This document shows, in pieces, positions 6,929 through 14,458 of a stretch of DNA of 26,985 bases. The notes below the pieces were generated by a model, which saw nothing but the letters and a program-made list of their open reading frames with translations, was not told the DNA's origin and ran no database searches. Location of the stretch: the NCBI GenBank assembly GCA_002436765.1, contig DJNI01000079.1:28380-55364 (forward strand). Reading direction: 5' to 3'. The stretch comes from Clostridiales bacterium UBA6468 (GTDB lineage: Bacteria > Bacillota > Clostridia > Oscillospirales > Oscillospiraceae). Both the position numbers and the translations under genes were made by a program. Each line of letters opens with the position of its first letter. Within the stretch, counting starts at the first letter, position 1.

Positions 6929-8314
6929 ATGAAAGTAGCAGAAGTACGGGTCGGCGGGTGCCGGTGCGAGACGGTTCGCCTGGAGCCGATCCCAAGAGGG
7001 ATCGTGGGCGCGGTGGTGGCTGTCGAGTACACCGATCCCGCGTGGGATTCCCTCCGGAAAACCGTAGTTTTTCGGGGCGCAGAGACGAAGGATGTGCTGG
7101 ACGCCGGCAGTGAGGTGGCGATCCCGGCGGAGGTGGTCAGCAAGGCGGGGGGCAGCCTGTACATGGGGGTGTACGGCGTGGACGCGGAAAACAAAGTGGT
7201 GATCCCCACCGTCTGGACGGAGCTTGGCGTGATCCAGGGCGCGGCGACTCCCTCCGGCGACGCTTCCACCGACCCTTCCCTGCCGGTCTGGGCACAGCTT
7301 CAGGCCATGGTCGGTGATCTGGACGCGCTGGACACCAAGGTCAAGTCCGATCTTGTGGCGGCGGTCAATGAAGCGCTGACGAAGGACGGCGAAATTGACA
7401 CGGAAACGGTGCGGGGAATCGTGGAGGACTGCCTGAAGGCAAATCCGCCCCAAGCCGGTGCCGACGGGAAAGACGGCATCACGCCCACCATCGGCCAAAA
7501 CGGGAACTGGTATCTTGGCAGCATCGACACCGGAAAGCCGTCCCGGGGCGCTGCGGGCGCGAAAGGCGCTGACGGGGCAAACGGCAAGGATGGCGCCAGG
7601 GGAGAAAAAGGAGAGCCCGGTGAAAAGGGGGAGCCCGGCGAGAAAGGCGAACCGGGCGCTAAGGGCGAGCCGGGCAGTGATGCCGCCGTAACTGCTGCCA
7701 ACATCCGGGCAGCGCTGGGCTATACGCCGGTCAAGCCGGGGGATGTGCCCACCGCTCTGAAAAATCCGAATGCCCTCACCATCGAGACCGGAAGCGCCAC
7801 TGTGACCTATGACGGCAGCGCGGCCAAAACCGTGAAGATCTCGCAGTCGGAAGAGGCCGGAAAAAGCTGCTCGGAGATCCAGTGGCATAAAGTGGCGGAG
7901 GTGACGATCGCGGAAGCGCAGAATGCGTTCGTCGCAAGCGCGGATCCGGAAGGACACCCGATCAAAAGCTATAAGCCTCTGGCGCTCTGTCTGCATTGCT
8001 CCCTGCCTGCGGACGCGACCCAGGCGACGAGCAACGGCGCCCATTATGTATACCCGTCCGCGAGCAGCACCGACGCAGGCCTGAAGGCATCCGGGTCGTT
8101 CGTTCAGTGGAAGTCGGCCGCAAAGTGCATTACGGACGTTTTCTTCGGCAGCGGAGCCGGGATCATCGGGCTGGGGAACAGCACGACGATGCTCAATCCG
8201 GCGGGAAAGGAAGATGCGGTCCTGGACGGCGTGCGGATCGTGTTCCCCAACGCCGGGGACCATTTCCCGACCGGGTCGCACATTATCGTGTCGGTTCTGG
8301 GGGTCAAGCCGTGA
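6929..8314 (+). CDS. Phage baseplate/tail-fibre-like protein with collagen-like repeats
   Basis: The 461-residue protein resembles baseplate or tail-fibre proteins of Firmicutes prophages. Residues 1-110 form a BppU-like N-terminal domain with WDSLRKTVVFRG and VYGVDAENKVVIPTVW. A short helical region follows (about 118-180). Fourteen Gly-X-Y triplets run from residue 207 to 248, four of them pairs of the GEKGEP type encoded by 18-bp tandem repeats (7601-7672). A linker with NIRAALGYTPVK and NALTIETG...YDGSAAKTV is common in such tail proteins. The C-terminal 130 residues are an unrecognised possible receptor-binding or adhesion domain. The start at 6929 is chosen for AGAAAGG 8 nt upstream; the frame is open further upstream but has no ribosome site. 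No convincing promoter is visible in 6821-6928. The stop overlaps the next gene in GTGA. A cell-surface role is a less likely alternative, since no signal peptide or anchor is visible. Confidence 0.75.
   Translation: MKVAEVRVGGCRCETVRLEPIPRGIVGAVVAVEYTDPAWDSLRKTVVFRGAETKDVLDAGSEVAIPAEVVSKAGGSLYMGVYGVDAENKVVIPTVWTELGVIQGAATPSGDASTDPSLPVWAQLQAMVGDLDALDTKVKSDLVAAVNEALTKDGEIDTETVRGIVEDCLKANPPQAGADGKDGITPTIGQNGNWYLGSIDTGKPSRGAAGAKGADGANGKDGARGEKGEPGEKGEPGEKGEPGAKGEPGSDAAVTAANIRAALGYTPVKPGDVPTALKNPNALTIETGSATVTYDGSAAKTVKISQSEEAGKSCSEIQWHKVAEVTIAEAQNAFVASADPEGHPIKSYKPLALCLHCSLPADATQATSNGAHYVYPSASSTDAGLKASGSFVQWKSAAKCITDVFFGSGAGIIGLGNSTTMLNPAGKEDAVLDGVRIVFPNAGDHFPTGSHIIVSVLGVKP
7601..7672 (+). repeat. 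Four 18-bp tandem repeats encoding Gly-X-Y triplets
   Basis: Four consecutive 18-bp units encode GEKGEP, GEKGEP, GEKGEP and GAKGEP. The copies differ mainly at third codon positions, so they are an old protein-level repeat rather than a recent slippage expansion. Confidence 0.85.
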
Positions 8315-8904
8315 CGGTCAGGCAGAAGCAATGTCTGCTGGCGTATCTCGGGTACTATGCCGGGGAAATTGACGGGATCTGGGGGGATGCTTCCCGGAAG
8401 GCCACGGAGGCTTTCCAACGGGAGCACCAGCTCACGGCGGACGGTGTTTTCGGAGACGATACGGCGGCGCGCATCCGGAGGGAGATCGCGTCCGGGGAAG
8501 GCACCGCCGGGGAGACGAAGGGCGCGGCCTGGTGGAAGGAGATCCGGTATTTCCGGCGCGTCGAATTTCGCTGTCCCTGCGGCCGGTGCGGCGGGTTTCC
8601 GGTGGAGCCGCGGGAATCCATGGTGCGTACCGTGGACGAGATCCGGCACCGGCTGGGCGTGCCGGTTTCCGTTGTGGACGGCGGCGGTTCCGGCGTCCGG
8701 TGCGCATCCCACAACGCAGAGGTCGGCGGCGTGTCTAATTCTCAGCATCTGTATGGGCTTGCCGCCGATCTGCACAGTGCCGCAAGCCCGGCGGAAATGA
8801 AAGCGGCCGCAGAGGACGTCATGGGACACACGGGTGGAATCGGGCTGTACGGCTGGGGGATCCATGTGGACACCCGGCAGGGGTATGCCCGGTGGAACGG
8901 ATAA
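8311..8904 (+). CDS. Phage-type endolysin: peptidoglycan-binding domain plus M15 peptidase
   Basis: This is a cell-wall hydrolase expected to cut the peptide part of peptidoglycan. Of its 197 residues, 1-60 form a PG_binding_1 domain (YLGYYAGEIDGIWGDAS...AFQREHQLTADGVFG). Residues 76-197 form an M15-type zinc peptidase with SQHLYGLAADL (144-154) and GWGIHVDTR (181-189), giving likely zinc ligands H146, D153 and H185. There is no signal peptide, so export would need the holin encoded downstream. The start is the GTG at 8311, overlapping the previous stop as GTGA; no better start lies nearby in the frame. The order peptidase, XhlA-like protein, holin is a recognisable phage lysis module. D,D- versus L,D- or L-Ala-D-Glu specificity cannot be told. 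Confidence 0.85.
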   Translation: MTVRQKQCLLAYLGYYAGEIDGIWGDASRKATEAFQREHQLTADGVFGDDTAARIRREIASGEGTAGETKGAAWWKEIRYFRRVEFRCPCGRCGGFPVEPRESMVRTVDEIRHRLGVPVSVVDGGGSGVRCASHNAEVGGVSNSQHLYGLAADLHSAASPAEMKAAAEDVMGHTGGIGLYGWGIHVDTRQGYARWNG

Positions 8905-8921
8905 GGGAAGAGGGACTTTCA

Positions 8922-9218
8922 ATGGACTTGGAGCATGAGCAGAGATTGACCGCCGTGGAAGAACGGTCGAAATCCAACAGTCATAGACTGGATAAGCTGG
9001 AGGAATCCAACGAGGTCATCAGTCGTCTGGCGACCTCCATGGAGGTCATGGCAAGCAAGCAGGAGCAGGTCGCGGACACCGTTGACAAGCTGGACGGCAA
9101 GGTCACGGCGCTGGAAGGGAAGCCCGGAAAGCGCTGGGACAATCTGGTGGAAAAGCTGATCCGCACGATCGCCGCCGCGATCGTGGGGTACGTTCTGGCT
9201 CGGATCGGGCTGGGCTGA
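8922..9218 (+). CDS. XhlA-like coiled-coil membrane protein (lysis module)
   Basis: The 98-residue protein has a long heptad-rich coiled coil (about 1-70, EQRLTAVEERSKSNSHRLDK onward) and one C-terminal transmembrane helix (about 80-96, TIAAAIVGYVLARIGLG). This layout is that of the XhlA/hemolysin-like family, which sits beside holins and endolysins in phages and phage-derived particles and assists lysis. The ATG at 8922 is preceded by GGGAAGAGGG; an in-frame ATG at 8892 lies inside the endolysin gene and lacks a site. Identification rests on architecture and position rather than catalytic motifs. Confidence 0.7.
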   Translation: MDLEHEQRLTAVEERSKSNSHRLDKLEESNEVISRLATSMEVMASKQEQVADTVDKLDGKVTALEGKPGKRWDNLVEKLIRTIAAAIVGYVLARIGLG

Positions 9219-9237
9219 TTTTTTAGGAGGGATGATC

Positions 9238-9441
9238 ATGACGAAGGAAAAAGCAATTGCGTGGCTGAAGGCTGCGGGCGTACGGGCGCTGAAGACGGTT
9301 GCCCAGACCGCAGCCGCGACCATCGGCACCGCCGCCGTGCTCGGCGACGTGAACTGGGTCATGGTGGGGTCTGCCGCCGCGCTGGCGGGGGTTCTGAGTC
9401 TGCTGACCAGCGTGGCGGGTCTGCCGGAACTGAAGGCGTGA
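9238..9441 (+). CDS. r1t-type phage holin
   Basis: The 67-residue protein has two hydrophobic segments (about 18-35 and 42-60) with a charged N-terminus. Its pattern KAWLK/RALKTVAQTAAATIGT...VNWVMVGSAAALAGVLSLLTSVAG is typical of the r1t-like holin family of Gram-positive phages. Holins form membrane lesions that release endolysin. The ATG at 9238 is chosen because AGGAGG ends 7 nt before it; the ATG at 9232 would be only 1 nt away. It is the last gene of the cassette and is followed 11 nt later by a strong terminator. Confidence 0.85.
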   Translation: MTKEKAIAWLKAAGVRALKTVAQTAAATIGTAAVLGDVNWVMVGSAAALAGVLSLLTSVAGLPELKA

Positions 9442-9452
9442 CCGCAGAAAAG

Positions 9453-9498
9453 ATCCCCACCCCAGACGGCTACGCCCGTCCGGGGTGGGGATTTTTTT
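9453..9498 (+). terminator. Terminator closing the phage-like cassette
   Basis: ATCCCCACCCC...GACGG pairs with CCGTC..GGGGTGGGGAT (9453-9468 with 9477-9492), followed by a run of seven T ending at 9498. It directly follows the holin stop. Confidence 0.9.
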
Positions 9499-9506
9499 CC
9501 GGGGTG

Positions 9507-9536
9507 AAAACCGCATTCCGCAAGGAACCGCTGCGG
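9507..9536 (-). terminator. Possible terminator of the minus-strand hydrolase gene
   Basis: On the minus strand CCGCA (9532-9536) pairs with TGCGG (9511-9515), with an inner TTCC-TTGC-GGAA stem and a bulge, then TTTT. It lies 55 nt after the hydrolase stop. The stem is short, so this is tentative; the strong hairpin at 9453-9492 would be met next. Confidence 0.45.
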
Positions 9537-9591
9537 CAGACGATTTATCCGGAGGCTCCTGAATCAGAGGCTTCTCTATTTCCCCGGCCGC

Positions 9592-11031
9592 TCACTTTTC
9601 CGCCGCGGCGACATAGTCGTTGCCATAGCAGAAGATATGTCCGCCGATCTGCCCCCAGACGTTGCTGTTGGTGGGGGTCGTGGCGAAGTACACCACTTCC
9701 TTCGGCAAGATATAGGGACCGTAGATCGCTCTTTCGATGGCCTCGTACTGCGCCTGGAAGGGCTCCGCCTTGTCCAGACGGGGGACGGAACGGAACTGTC
9801 CCTCTCCGTAGATCACGTCATGGAGGTTATTGGGGAAGCTGCCCGATGCGATCCGGTTCAGCGCCACCTCCGCCACGGCCTGCTGGCCTTCGGCGCATTC
9901 GCCCTGGGCTTCCACCCAGACGACCTTCGCCAGGAGCTTGATATCGTCCTGACTCAGCGTAATATCGGTGTAACGGGGTTCGCCCCGTTCGGGTTCCTCC
10001 TCGTAATAAATGAAGGGTTCCTCCGGCATGGCGCTCTTGTCGTAGATCCATGCGCCGTCGTAGCCCGGCAGAATGTCCTCCGGTTCAAAGCCTTCCTCAA
10101 AGCCCTTTTTCAGCTGCCAGAAGCTATAGTTGTCCCGGTTGGAATCGTTGACGATGATCTTCCCGTTCTCATTGATGCCGGCCAGAACGATAAAGTGCTG
10201 GGAATTGGTGAAGATGGAGTTGTGGTTCATCAGCACGATGGCGACCTGCCCCTCCTGAAGCGCCTTGTAGACCTCGTGCCAGTTCTCCGCCTTCTTGCAG
10301 GCGAGCTGAAGCGCCTTGTTGCCGTATTCCAGCCGGGCGATGTTGTTGATCGCACGTCCGCCGAAGTAGTGCGCCAGCTCGTCGGGGGTGTATTCATGGT
10401 CGGTCAGGTAGCTTGCCACCATGGCCAGGGAAACAATGCTGCACCCGCTGGTCATAATGGTGCCGCTGCCGTACATGGTATAGGGGTAATCGTTCTGGAA
10501 ATATTGCGGAACGGTGGAGATGACCTGCTTTTCTTCGCTCTGGGTCTCCTCCGGGACGTCCTCGCCGGTGGTCTGCGCAACAGCTTCCTCAGTCGTTGCG
10601 GGAGACGTCTCCTCGACGGCCGCCGTGGGCTCCGCAGGGGTATTCGCATCCGTGGGGATGTACAGGTACTGCAGCACAAGCCTGCGATCCTCGCCCTGCG
10701 CTACGTCGGCATAAATCTCACCGAGCCGGTTTTCAAGCTCGCTGTCGGCAACGGCGAAGCTGCCGTCTTCTCCCGTTACGACCCAGCCGTAAAAGGCAAA
10801 GCCATCCGGGATGTTCTGCGCGGCGTCCTCCCGCAGACCTGCCATCTGCGCCGCATTCGGCACGGCATGGGTCGTGATCCGGATCTCACCGGAAACCGCG
10901 TTTTCCGGGATGCCCCCATGGACCCCATCGTCCACGGACGCAGCGCCGGCGGGGAAAGCAGCGGCGCTGCAAAGGAGCGCCAGCGAAAGCAGAAGCGCAG
11001 TCAACCGCCGGCAATTTCTATGTACGCACAT
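9592..11031 (-). CDS. Secreted C39-like peptidase / SleB-type cell-wall hydrolase
   Basis: The 479-residue exported protein has two catalytic domains. A signal peptide covers about 1-31 (RR, a leucine-rich core, then AGAAS). An unrecognised region spans 32-121 and a Thr/Glu/Pro-rich linker about 128-170. A C39_2-type papain-like domain runs about 174-330 with C197 (TSGCSIVSLAM), H279 (SQHFIVLAG) and D296 (IIVNDS) as the likely triad. The C-terminal part (about 360-479) is a SleB/CwlJ hydrolase_2 domain with catalytic E374 in WVEAQGE and the ALNRI and FATTP motifs. SleB-type enzymes cleave spore cortex or vegetative peptidoglycan. The ATG at 11031 follows AGGGGGGCGAAGGA; an in-frame GTG at 11058 is less suited. 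It is transcribed alone from a strong promoter, divergent from the DUF2156 gene. The peptidase substrate is unknown. Confidence 0.88.
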   Translation of the reverse strand: MCVHRNCRRLTALLLSLALLCSAAAFPAGAASVDDGVHGGIPENAVSGEIRITTHAVPNAAQMAGLREDAAQNIPDGFAFYGWVVTGEDGSFAVADSELENRLGEIYADVAQGEDRRLVLQYLYIPTDANTPAEPTAAVEETSPATTEEAVAQTTGEDVPEETQSEEKQVISTVPQYFQNDYPYTMYGSGTIMTSGCSIVSLAMVASYLTDHEYTPDELAHYFGGRAINNIARLEYGNKALQLACKKAENWHEVYKALQEGQVAIVLMNHNSIFTNSQHFIVLAGINENGKIIVNDSNRDNYSFWQLKKGFEEGFEPEDILPGYDGAWIYDKSAMPEEPFIYYEEEPERGEPRYTDITLSQDDIKLLAKVVWVEAQGECAEGQQAVAEVALNRIASGSFPNNLHDVIYGEGQFRSVPRLDKAEPFQAQYEAIERAIYGPYILPKEVVYFATTPTNSNVWGQIGGHIFCYGNDYVAAAEK

Positions 11032-11102
11032 TCCTTCGCCCCCCTGTCTGTAAAGCACTCCCCGCCCCCTGCAAAGCGGAGAATACGGATACGTATACCG
11101 AT

Positions 11103-11131
11103 ATAATAAAGTATTTTATGAGAAAAGTCAA
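11103..11131 (-). promoter_or_regulatory. Promoter of the C39/SleB hydrolase gene
   Basis: On the minus strand TTGACT (11126-11131) and TATTAT (11103-11108) are exactly 17 nt apart, each one base from the sigma-A consensus. Transcription would start near 11096, giving a leader of about 65 nt. It looks like a vegetative promoter rather than a sporulation-sigma one. Confidence 0.78.
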
Positions 11132-11141
11132 GATGCGCAAA

Positions 11142-11178
11142 GGGAGAAGAAGCCAAAAACCGGCATTTCCGTTCTCCC
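11142..11178. repeat. Inverted repeat between the divergent promoters
   Basis: GGGAGAA (11142-11148) and TTCTCCC (11172-11178) are perfect 7-bp arms enclosing a smaller GCC/GGC pair. The element lies between the two divergent -35 boxes (11126-11131 and 11209-11214). It could be an operator or a chance repeat. Confidence 0.35.
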
Positions 11179-11208
11179 AAAAAACGGGTTTCCTCCCCGG
11201 TTCCGCCC

Positions 11209-11237
11209 TTGCTTTTTGGGGAAGACTGTGATATGAT
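11209..11237 (+). promoter_or_regulatory. Promoter of the DUF2156 gene
   Basis: TTGCTT (11209-11214), a 17-nt spacer and TATGAT (11232-11237) with an extended TG-n element directly before the -10. Expected start is near 11244, about 20 nt before the ATG. Confidence 0.7.
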
Positions 11238-11264
11238 ACCCTACGCGATAAAGGAAGTGTGACC

Positions 11265-12176
11265 ATGCTTGATTTTCTGCGCCCTCAGCTGTCTCAGAAG
11301 GATGACTACGAGCGGATCTTGTTTTCCTGCCCGCCCAGAGGATGCGAATATTCCTTTGCCAATCTCTATCTATGGGGGCGGCAGCAGCTGGCGTTCACCC
11401 ACGGGTGTGTGGCGTTTTTCTCCCATTTCAACGGCCGGAGCGTCTACCCTTACCCCATCGGCGACGGGGACAGGCGCGCCGTGATCGAGGAAATTCTCCT
11501 CGACGCCAGGCAGCGGGGCATCCCCTGCCGCATCGTCAGCATGACCCGGGTCGACCAGGCGGAGCTGCAGGGGTGGTTCCCCGACAAATTTCTCTACCGC
11601 ACCGACCGGGACGGCTTTGACTACGTCTATTCCGTGGATGACTTAGCCGACCTGAAGGGTCGGAAATTCCAGAAAAAGCGCAACCACGTCAACCGTTTCC
11701 GGGCGGAGCATCCCCGGTTCGAGCTGCAAACCCTGACGGTTGAGAATTTACCCGCCGCTCAGCATATGGTGGGCGAGTGGTATCGCGCCCGGATGCAGGC
11801 CGACCCCACGGGGGACTATATGCTGGAAAGCATCGCCCTGTCCCGTGCCTTCCGGCATTATGAGGGGCTGAAAATGGAAAGTGCCGTGCTTGTGGAGGAC
11901 GGGGAGATCCTCGCTTTGACCATGGGCAGCCGTCTGTGGCCGGACACCTTCGACGTCCATTTTGAAAAAGCCCGGGAGGACGTGGACGGCGCTTACGCCG
12001 CCGTAAACTGCGAATTTGCCCGGTATCTGCGGCTGAAATACCCTGATCTGCGCTACCTGAACCGGGAGGACGACGTGGGTCTGGCGGGACTTCGCAAGGC
12101 CAAGCTGTCCTACAATCCCCACCATATGGTGGAAAAATTCTGGGCATATCTGGCGGAGGATTTCCATGGTGATTGA
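11265..12176 (+). CDS. DUF2156 family protein (aminoacyl-lipid synthase C-terminal-like)
   Basis: The 303-residue soluble protein belongs to the DUF2156/LPG_synthase_C family, two GNAT-like folds in tandem. The same domain in MprF transfers amino acids from aminoacyl-tRNA to phosphatidylglycerol, but stand-alone members like this one have no membrane flippase part and mostly unknown substrates. Visible family segments are YSFANLYLWG (about 27-36), KFQKKRNHVNRF (about 131-142) and NREDDVGLAGLRKAKLSY (near the C-terminus). The ATG at 11265 is preceded by AAGGAAG at 7 nt; the GTG at 11259 is too close. The gene overlaps the next GNAT gene by 11 bases, so they form an operon. Aminoacyl transfer is a family-based inference. 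Confidence 0.85.
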   Translation: MLDFLRPQLSQKDDYERILFSCPPRGCEYSFANLYLWGRQQLAFTHGCVAFFSHFNGRSVYPYPIGDGDRRAVIEEILLDARQRGIPCRIVSMTRVDQAELQGWFPDKFLYRTDRDGFDYVYSVDDLADLKGRKFQKKRNHVNRFRAEHPRFELQTLTVENLPAAQHMVGEWYRARMQADPTGDYMLESIALSRAFRHYEGLKMESAVLVEDGEILALTMGSRLWPDTFDVHFEKAREDVDGAYAAVNCEFARYLRLKYPDLRYLNREDDVGLAGLRKAKLSYNPHHMVEKFWAYLAEDFHGD

Positions 12177-12921
12177 CTATCCCACCGGCGCGCAGGAAGA
12201 CCGGCTTCGGACGCTCTGGCATCTGGCCTTCGGGGATTCCGAGGAATTTGTGACTGGCTTTTTTTCCAGCGCCTATTCCCCCCGGCGCTGCCGGTGCGCA
12301 GCGGAAAACGGAAACGTCGCCGCCGCCCTTTACTGGTTTGATGCGGAGTTCCGGGGGCAGAAATTTGCCTATCTTTACGCCGTGGCGACCCACCCGGATT
12401 TCCGGAACCGGGGGCTTTGCCGCGCCCTGATGGCGGATACCGCCGCCTGTCTGACCGAGCGGGGCTACGACGGGGCGCTGCTGATGCCCCAGGACATTGG
12501 CCTGCGGGAAATGTATGGCCGCATGGGCTTCCGGGACTGCTGCACCATGTCGGAATTTGCCTGCGACGCCGGGGCGGCGGCGGATGTGCGTCCGGTTTCC
12601 GAGGCGGAATTTGCCCGTCTTCGCCGGGAGTACCTGCCCCCGGAGGGCGTGATTCAGGAGGGGGCGAACCTTTCCTATCTCAAAAGCTATGCCGCACTTT
12701 ATGCCGGGGCAGATTTTCTGCTGGCCGCCGCGCCTGACGGGGACAGCCTCACCGGTATGGAGCTGCTGGGCAATGTTGCCGCCGCGCCGGGGATTCTTGG
12801 GGCGCTGGGGTTTTCCCGCGGTCGTTTCCGCACCCCGGGGACGGCGCTTCCCGGCGCCATGTTCCGCCCCCTGCGGGCGGGCGTGGACGCGCCCGGATAT
12901 TTCGGGCTGATCTTTGATTGA
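12166..12921 (+). CDS. GNAT family N-acetyltransferase
   Basis: The 251-residue protein is an acyl-CoA-dependent acetyltransferase of unknown substrate. The acetyl-CoA-binding motif A is clear: YAVATHPDFRNRGLCRALM at about 71-89, with the pyrophosphate loop RNRGLC (80-85), followed by YGRMGF (about 117-122), the usual GNAT end of the core. The C-terminal 120 residues are extra and may be a second divergent GNAT-like or sterol-carrier-like half. The start lies inside the DUF2156 gene in another frame, with GGAGG before the ATG. No terminator separates it from the transporter gene 69 nt downstream, so co-transcription is possible. Confidence 0.85.
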   Translation: MVIDYPTGAQEDRLRTLWHLAFGDSEEFVTGFFSSAYSPRRCRCAAENGNVAAALYWFDAEFRGQKFAYLYAVATHPDFRNRGLCRALMADTAACLTERGYDGALLMPQDIGLREMYGRMGFRDCCTMSEFACDAGAAADVRPVSEAEFARLRREYLPPEGVIQEGANLSYLKSYAALYAGADFLLAAAPDGDSLTGMELLGNVAAAPGILGALGFSRGRFRTPGTALPGAMFRPLRAGVDAPGYFGLIFD

Positions 12922-12990
12922 ACATCGGGGCATTCACAGGCCGCATGGTCTGTACTTTATAGAGAAACAAAGATTTTGGAGGAATCAAAC

Positions 12991-14355
12991 GTGCACAGAG
13001 AACACCTGGCAAGCCGCTTAGGCTTCATTCTCCTCAGCGCGGGCTGCGCCATCGGCATCGGCAACGTATGGAAATTCCCTTGGATGACCGGGCAGTACGG
13101 CGGCGGCGCGTTCGTCGTGATCTACCTGATCTTCCTGCTGATTCTGGGCGTCCCCGTGCTGACCATGGAATTTGCCATGGGTCGCGCCGCTCAGAAAAGC
13201 CCCCTGAAAATGTATCAGGCGCTGAAGCCCGGCGGGCACTGGGGCTGGCACGGCTACGTCTGTTTGCTTGGCAACGTGGTACTGATGATGTTCTACACCA
13301 CCGTCGCCGGCTGGATGCTGCAATACTTTGCGGACACCGCCGCCGGACGCTTCGTGGGGCTGGACGTCGGCGGGGTGGAGACCGCCTTCGGCAATATGCT
13401 TGCGAATCCCGTCCGGCAGACGGTTTACATGGGCGTGATCGTCGTATCCGGCTTTCTGATCATCTCCATCGGCGTGCAGAAGGGCTTGGAGCGGGTGACC
13501 AAGTGGATGATGCTGGCGCTGATCGTGCTGATGCTGGCGCTGGCGGTACACAGCCTGTTCCTCCCCGGCGGCTCCGAGGGACTGAAGTTCTATCTGCTGC
13601 CCGATATCCGGCGGCTGAAGGACGCCGGTGTGGGCAACGTCATCGTGGGCGCCATGAACCAGTCCTTCTTTACATTGAGCCTTGGCATCGGCGCCATGGC
13701 CATCTTCGGCAGCTACATCGGCAAGGATCGCGCCCTGGCGGGAGAGTCCGTCCGGGTCTGCGCCCTGGATACGCTGGTGGCGCTTTGCTCCGGCCTGATT
13801 ATCTTCCCCGCCTGCTTCTCCTACGGCGTGGACGTCAAGAGCGGCCCCGCGCTGATCTTCATGACCCTGCCCAACGTGTTCAACAACCTGCCCGCGGGGC
13901 GCTTCTGGGGAAGCCTGTTCTTCCTGTTCATGACCTTCGCCGCCTACTCCACGGTGCTTGCGGTGTTTGAAAACATCGTCTCCTGCGTGGGCGAGCTGAC
14001 CGGACTCAGCCGGAAGAAGACCTGCCTGGTGTGCGGCGTCGCCATTTTCCTGCTGAGCCTGCCCTGCCTGCTGGGCTACAACCTGTGGAGCAGCTTCCGC
14101 CCCATCGCCGGGCGGGACGTGCTGGACAGCGAGGATTTTCTGGTCAGCAATCTGCTGCTCCCCTTAGGCAGTCTGCTGTTCATCCTTTTCTGCACCACCC
14201 GCTACGGCTGGGGCTGGGAGAACTTCCTGGCGGAAGCCAACGAGGGAAAGGGACTGAAAATCGCCAAATGGCTGCGGCCCTACATGACCTACGTGCTGCC
14301 CGTGATCGTGGGCATCATTCTGGTATTCGGGCTTTACAGCTTCTTCGCCGCGTAA
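12991..14355 (+). CDS. Sodium-dependent transporter, NSS/SNF family
   Basis: This is an integral membrane symporter of the LeuT-fold neurotransmitter:sodium symporter family; bacterial members import amino acids or amines with Na+. The 454-residue protein has about 11-12 hydrophobic segments. Segment 1 carries the unwound helix motif GCAIGIGNVWKFPWMTG (about 18-34), and segment 6 the NQSFFTLSLGIGAMAIFGSY motif. The preferred start is GTG at 12991, 8 nt after GGAGG; the in-frame TTG at 12976 overlaps that site. The substrate cannot be read from the sequence. A Na+ gradient could come from Rnf if that complex pumps Na+. A strong terminator follows directly. No convincing promoter is seen in the 69 nt upstream. 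Confidence 0.93.
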   Translation: MHREHLASRLGFILLSAGCAIGIGNVWKFPWMTGQYGGGAFVVIYLIFLLILGVPVLTMEFAMGRAAQKSPLKMYQALKPGGHWGWHGYVCLLGNVVLMMFYTTVAGWMLQYFADTAAGRFVGLDVGGVETAFGNMLANPVRQTVYMGVIVVSGFLIISIGVQKGLERVTKWMMLALIVLMLALAVHSLFLPGGSEGLKFYLLPDIRRLKDAGVGNVIVGAMNQSFFTLSLGIGAMAIFGSYIGKDRALAGESVRVCALDTLVALCSGLIIFPACFSYGVDVKSGPALIFMTLPNVFNNLPAGRFWGSLFFLFMTFAAYSTVLAVFENIVSCVGELTGLSRKKTCLVCGVAIFLLSLPCLLGYNLWSSFRPIAGRDVLDSEDFLVSNLLLPLGSLLFILFCTTRYGWGWENFLAEANEGKGLKIAKWLRPYMTYVLPVIVGIILVFGLYSFFAA

Positions 14356-14359
14356 ACAA

Positions 14360-14396
14360 TGCCCTGAAAGAGGTACGCTCTTTCGGGGCAATTTTA
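14360..14396 (+). terminator. Terminator after the NSS transporter
   Basis: A stem of 13 pairs, TGCCCTGAAAGAG with CTCTTTCGGGGCA (one G-T pair), has a 5-nt loop and is followed by ATTTTA. It begins 4 nt after the stop codon. Confidence 0.88.
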
Positions 14397-14458
14397 TCGA
14401 TTTGGCAAGATACACATGCTTTCTTCCCAAAAACCGGCAGGAATCGTCTTTCTGCGAG

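Noticed and set aside
7601..7672. Tandem repeats as a possible CRISPR or minisatellite
   Set aside because: They encode in-frame Gly-X-Y triplets inside a coding region and have no spacers.
8892..8922. Longer start for the XhlA-like gene at 8892
   Set aside because: It would lie inside the endolysin gene without a ribosome site, while the ATG at 8922 has GGGAAGAGGG upstream.
9637..11106. A 489-codon plus-strand frame opposite the C39/SleB gene
   Set aside because: The minus-strand gene has a signal peptide, catalytic motifs, promoter and ribosome site; the opposite frame has none.
12932..12960. Promoter for the NSS transporter (TTCACA with TTTATA)
   Set aside because: The -10 matches only three of six consensus bases; read-through from the GNAT gene is as likely.
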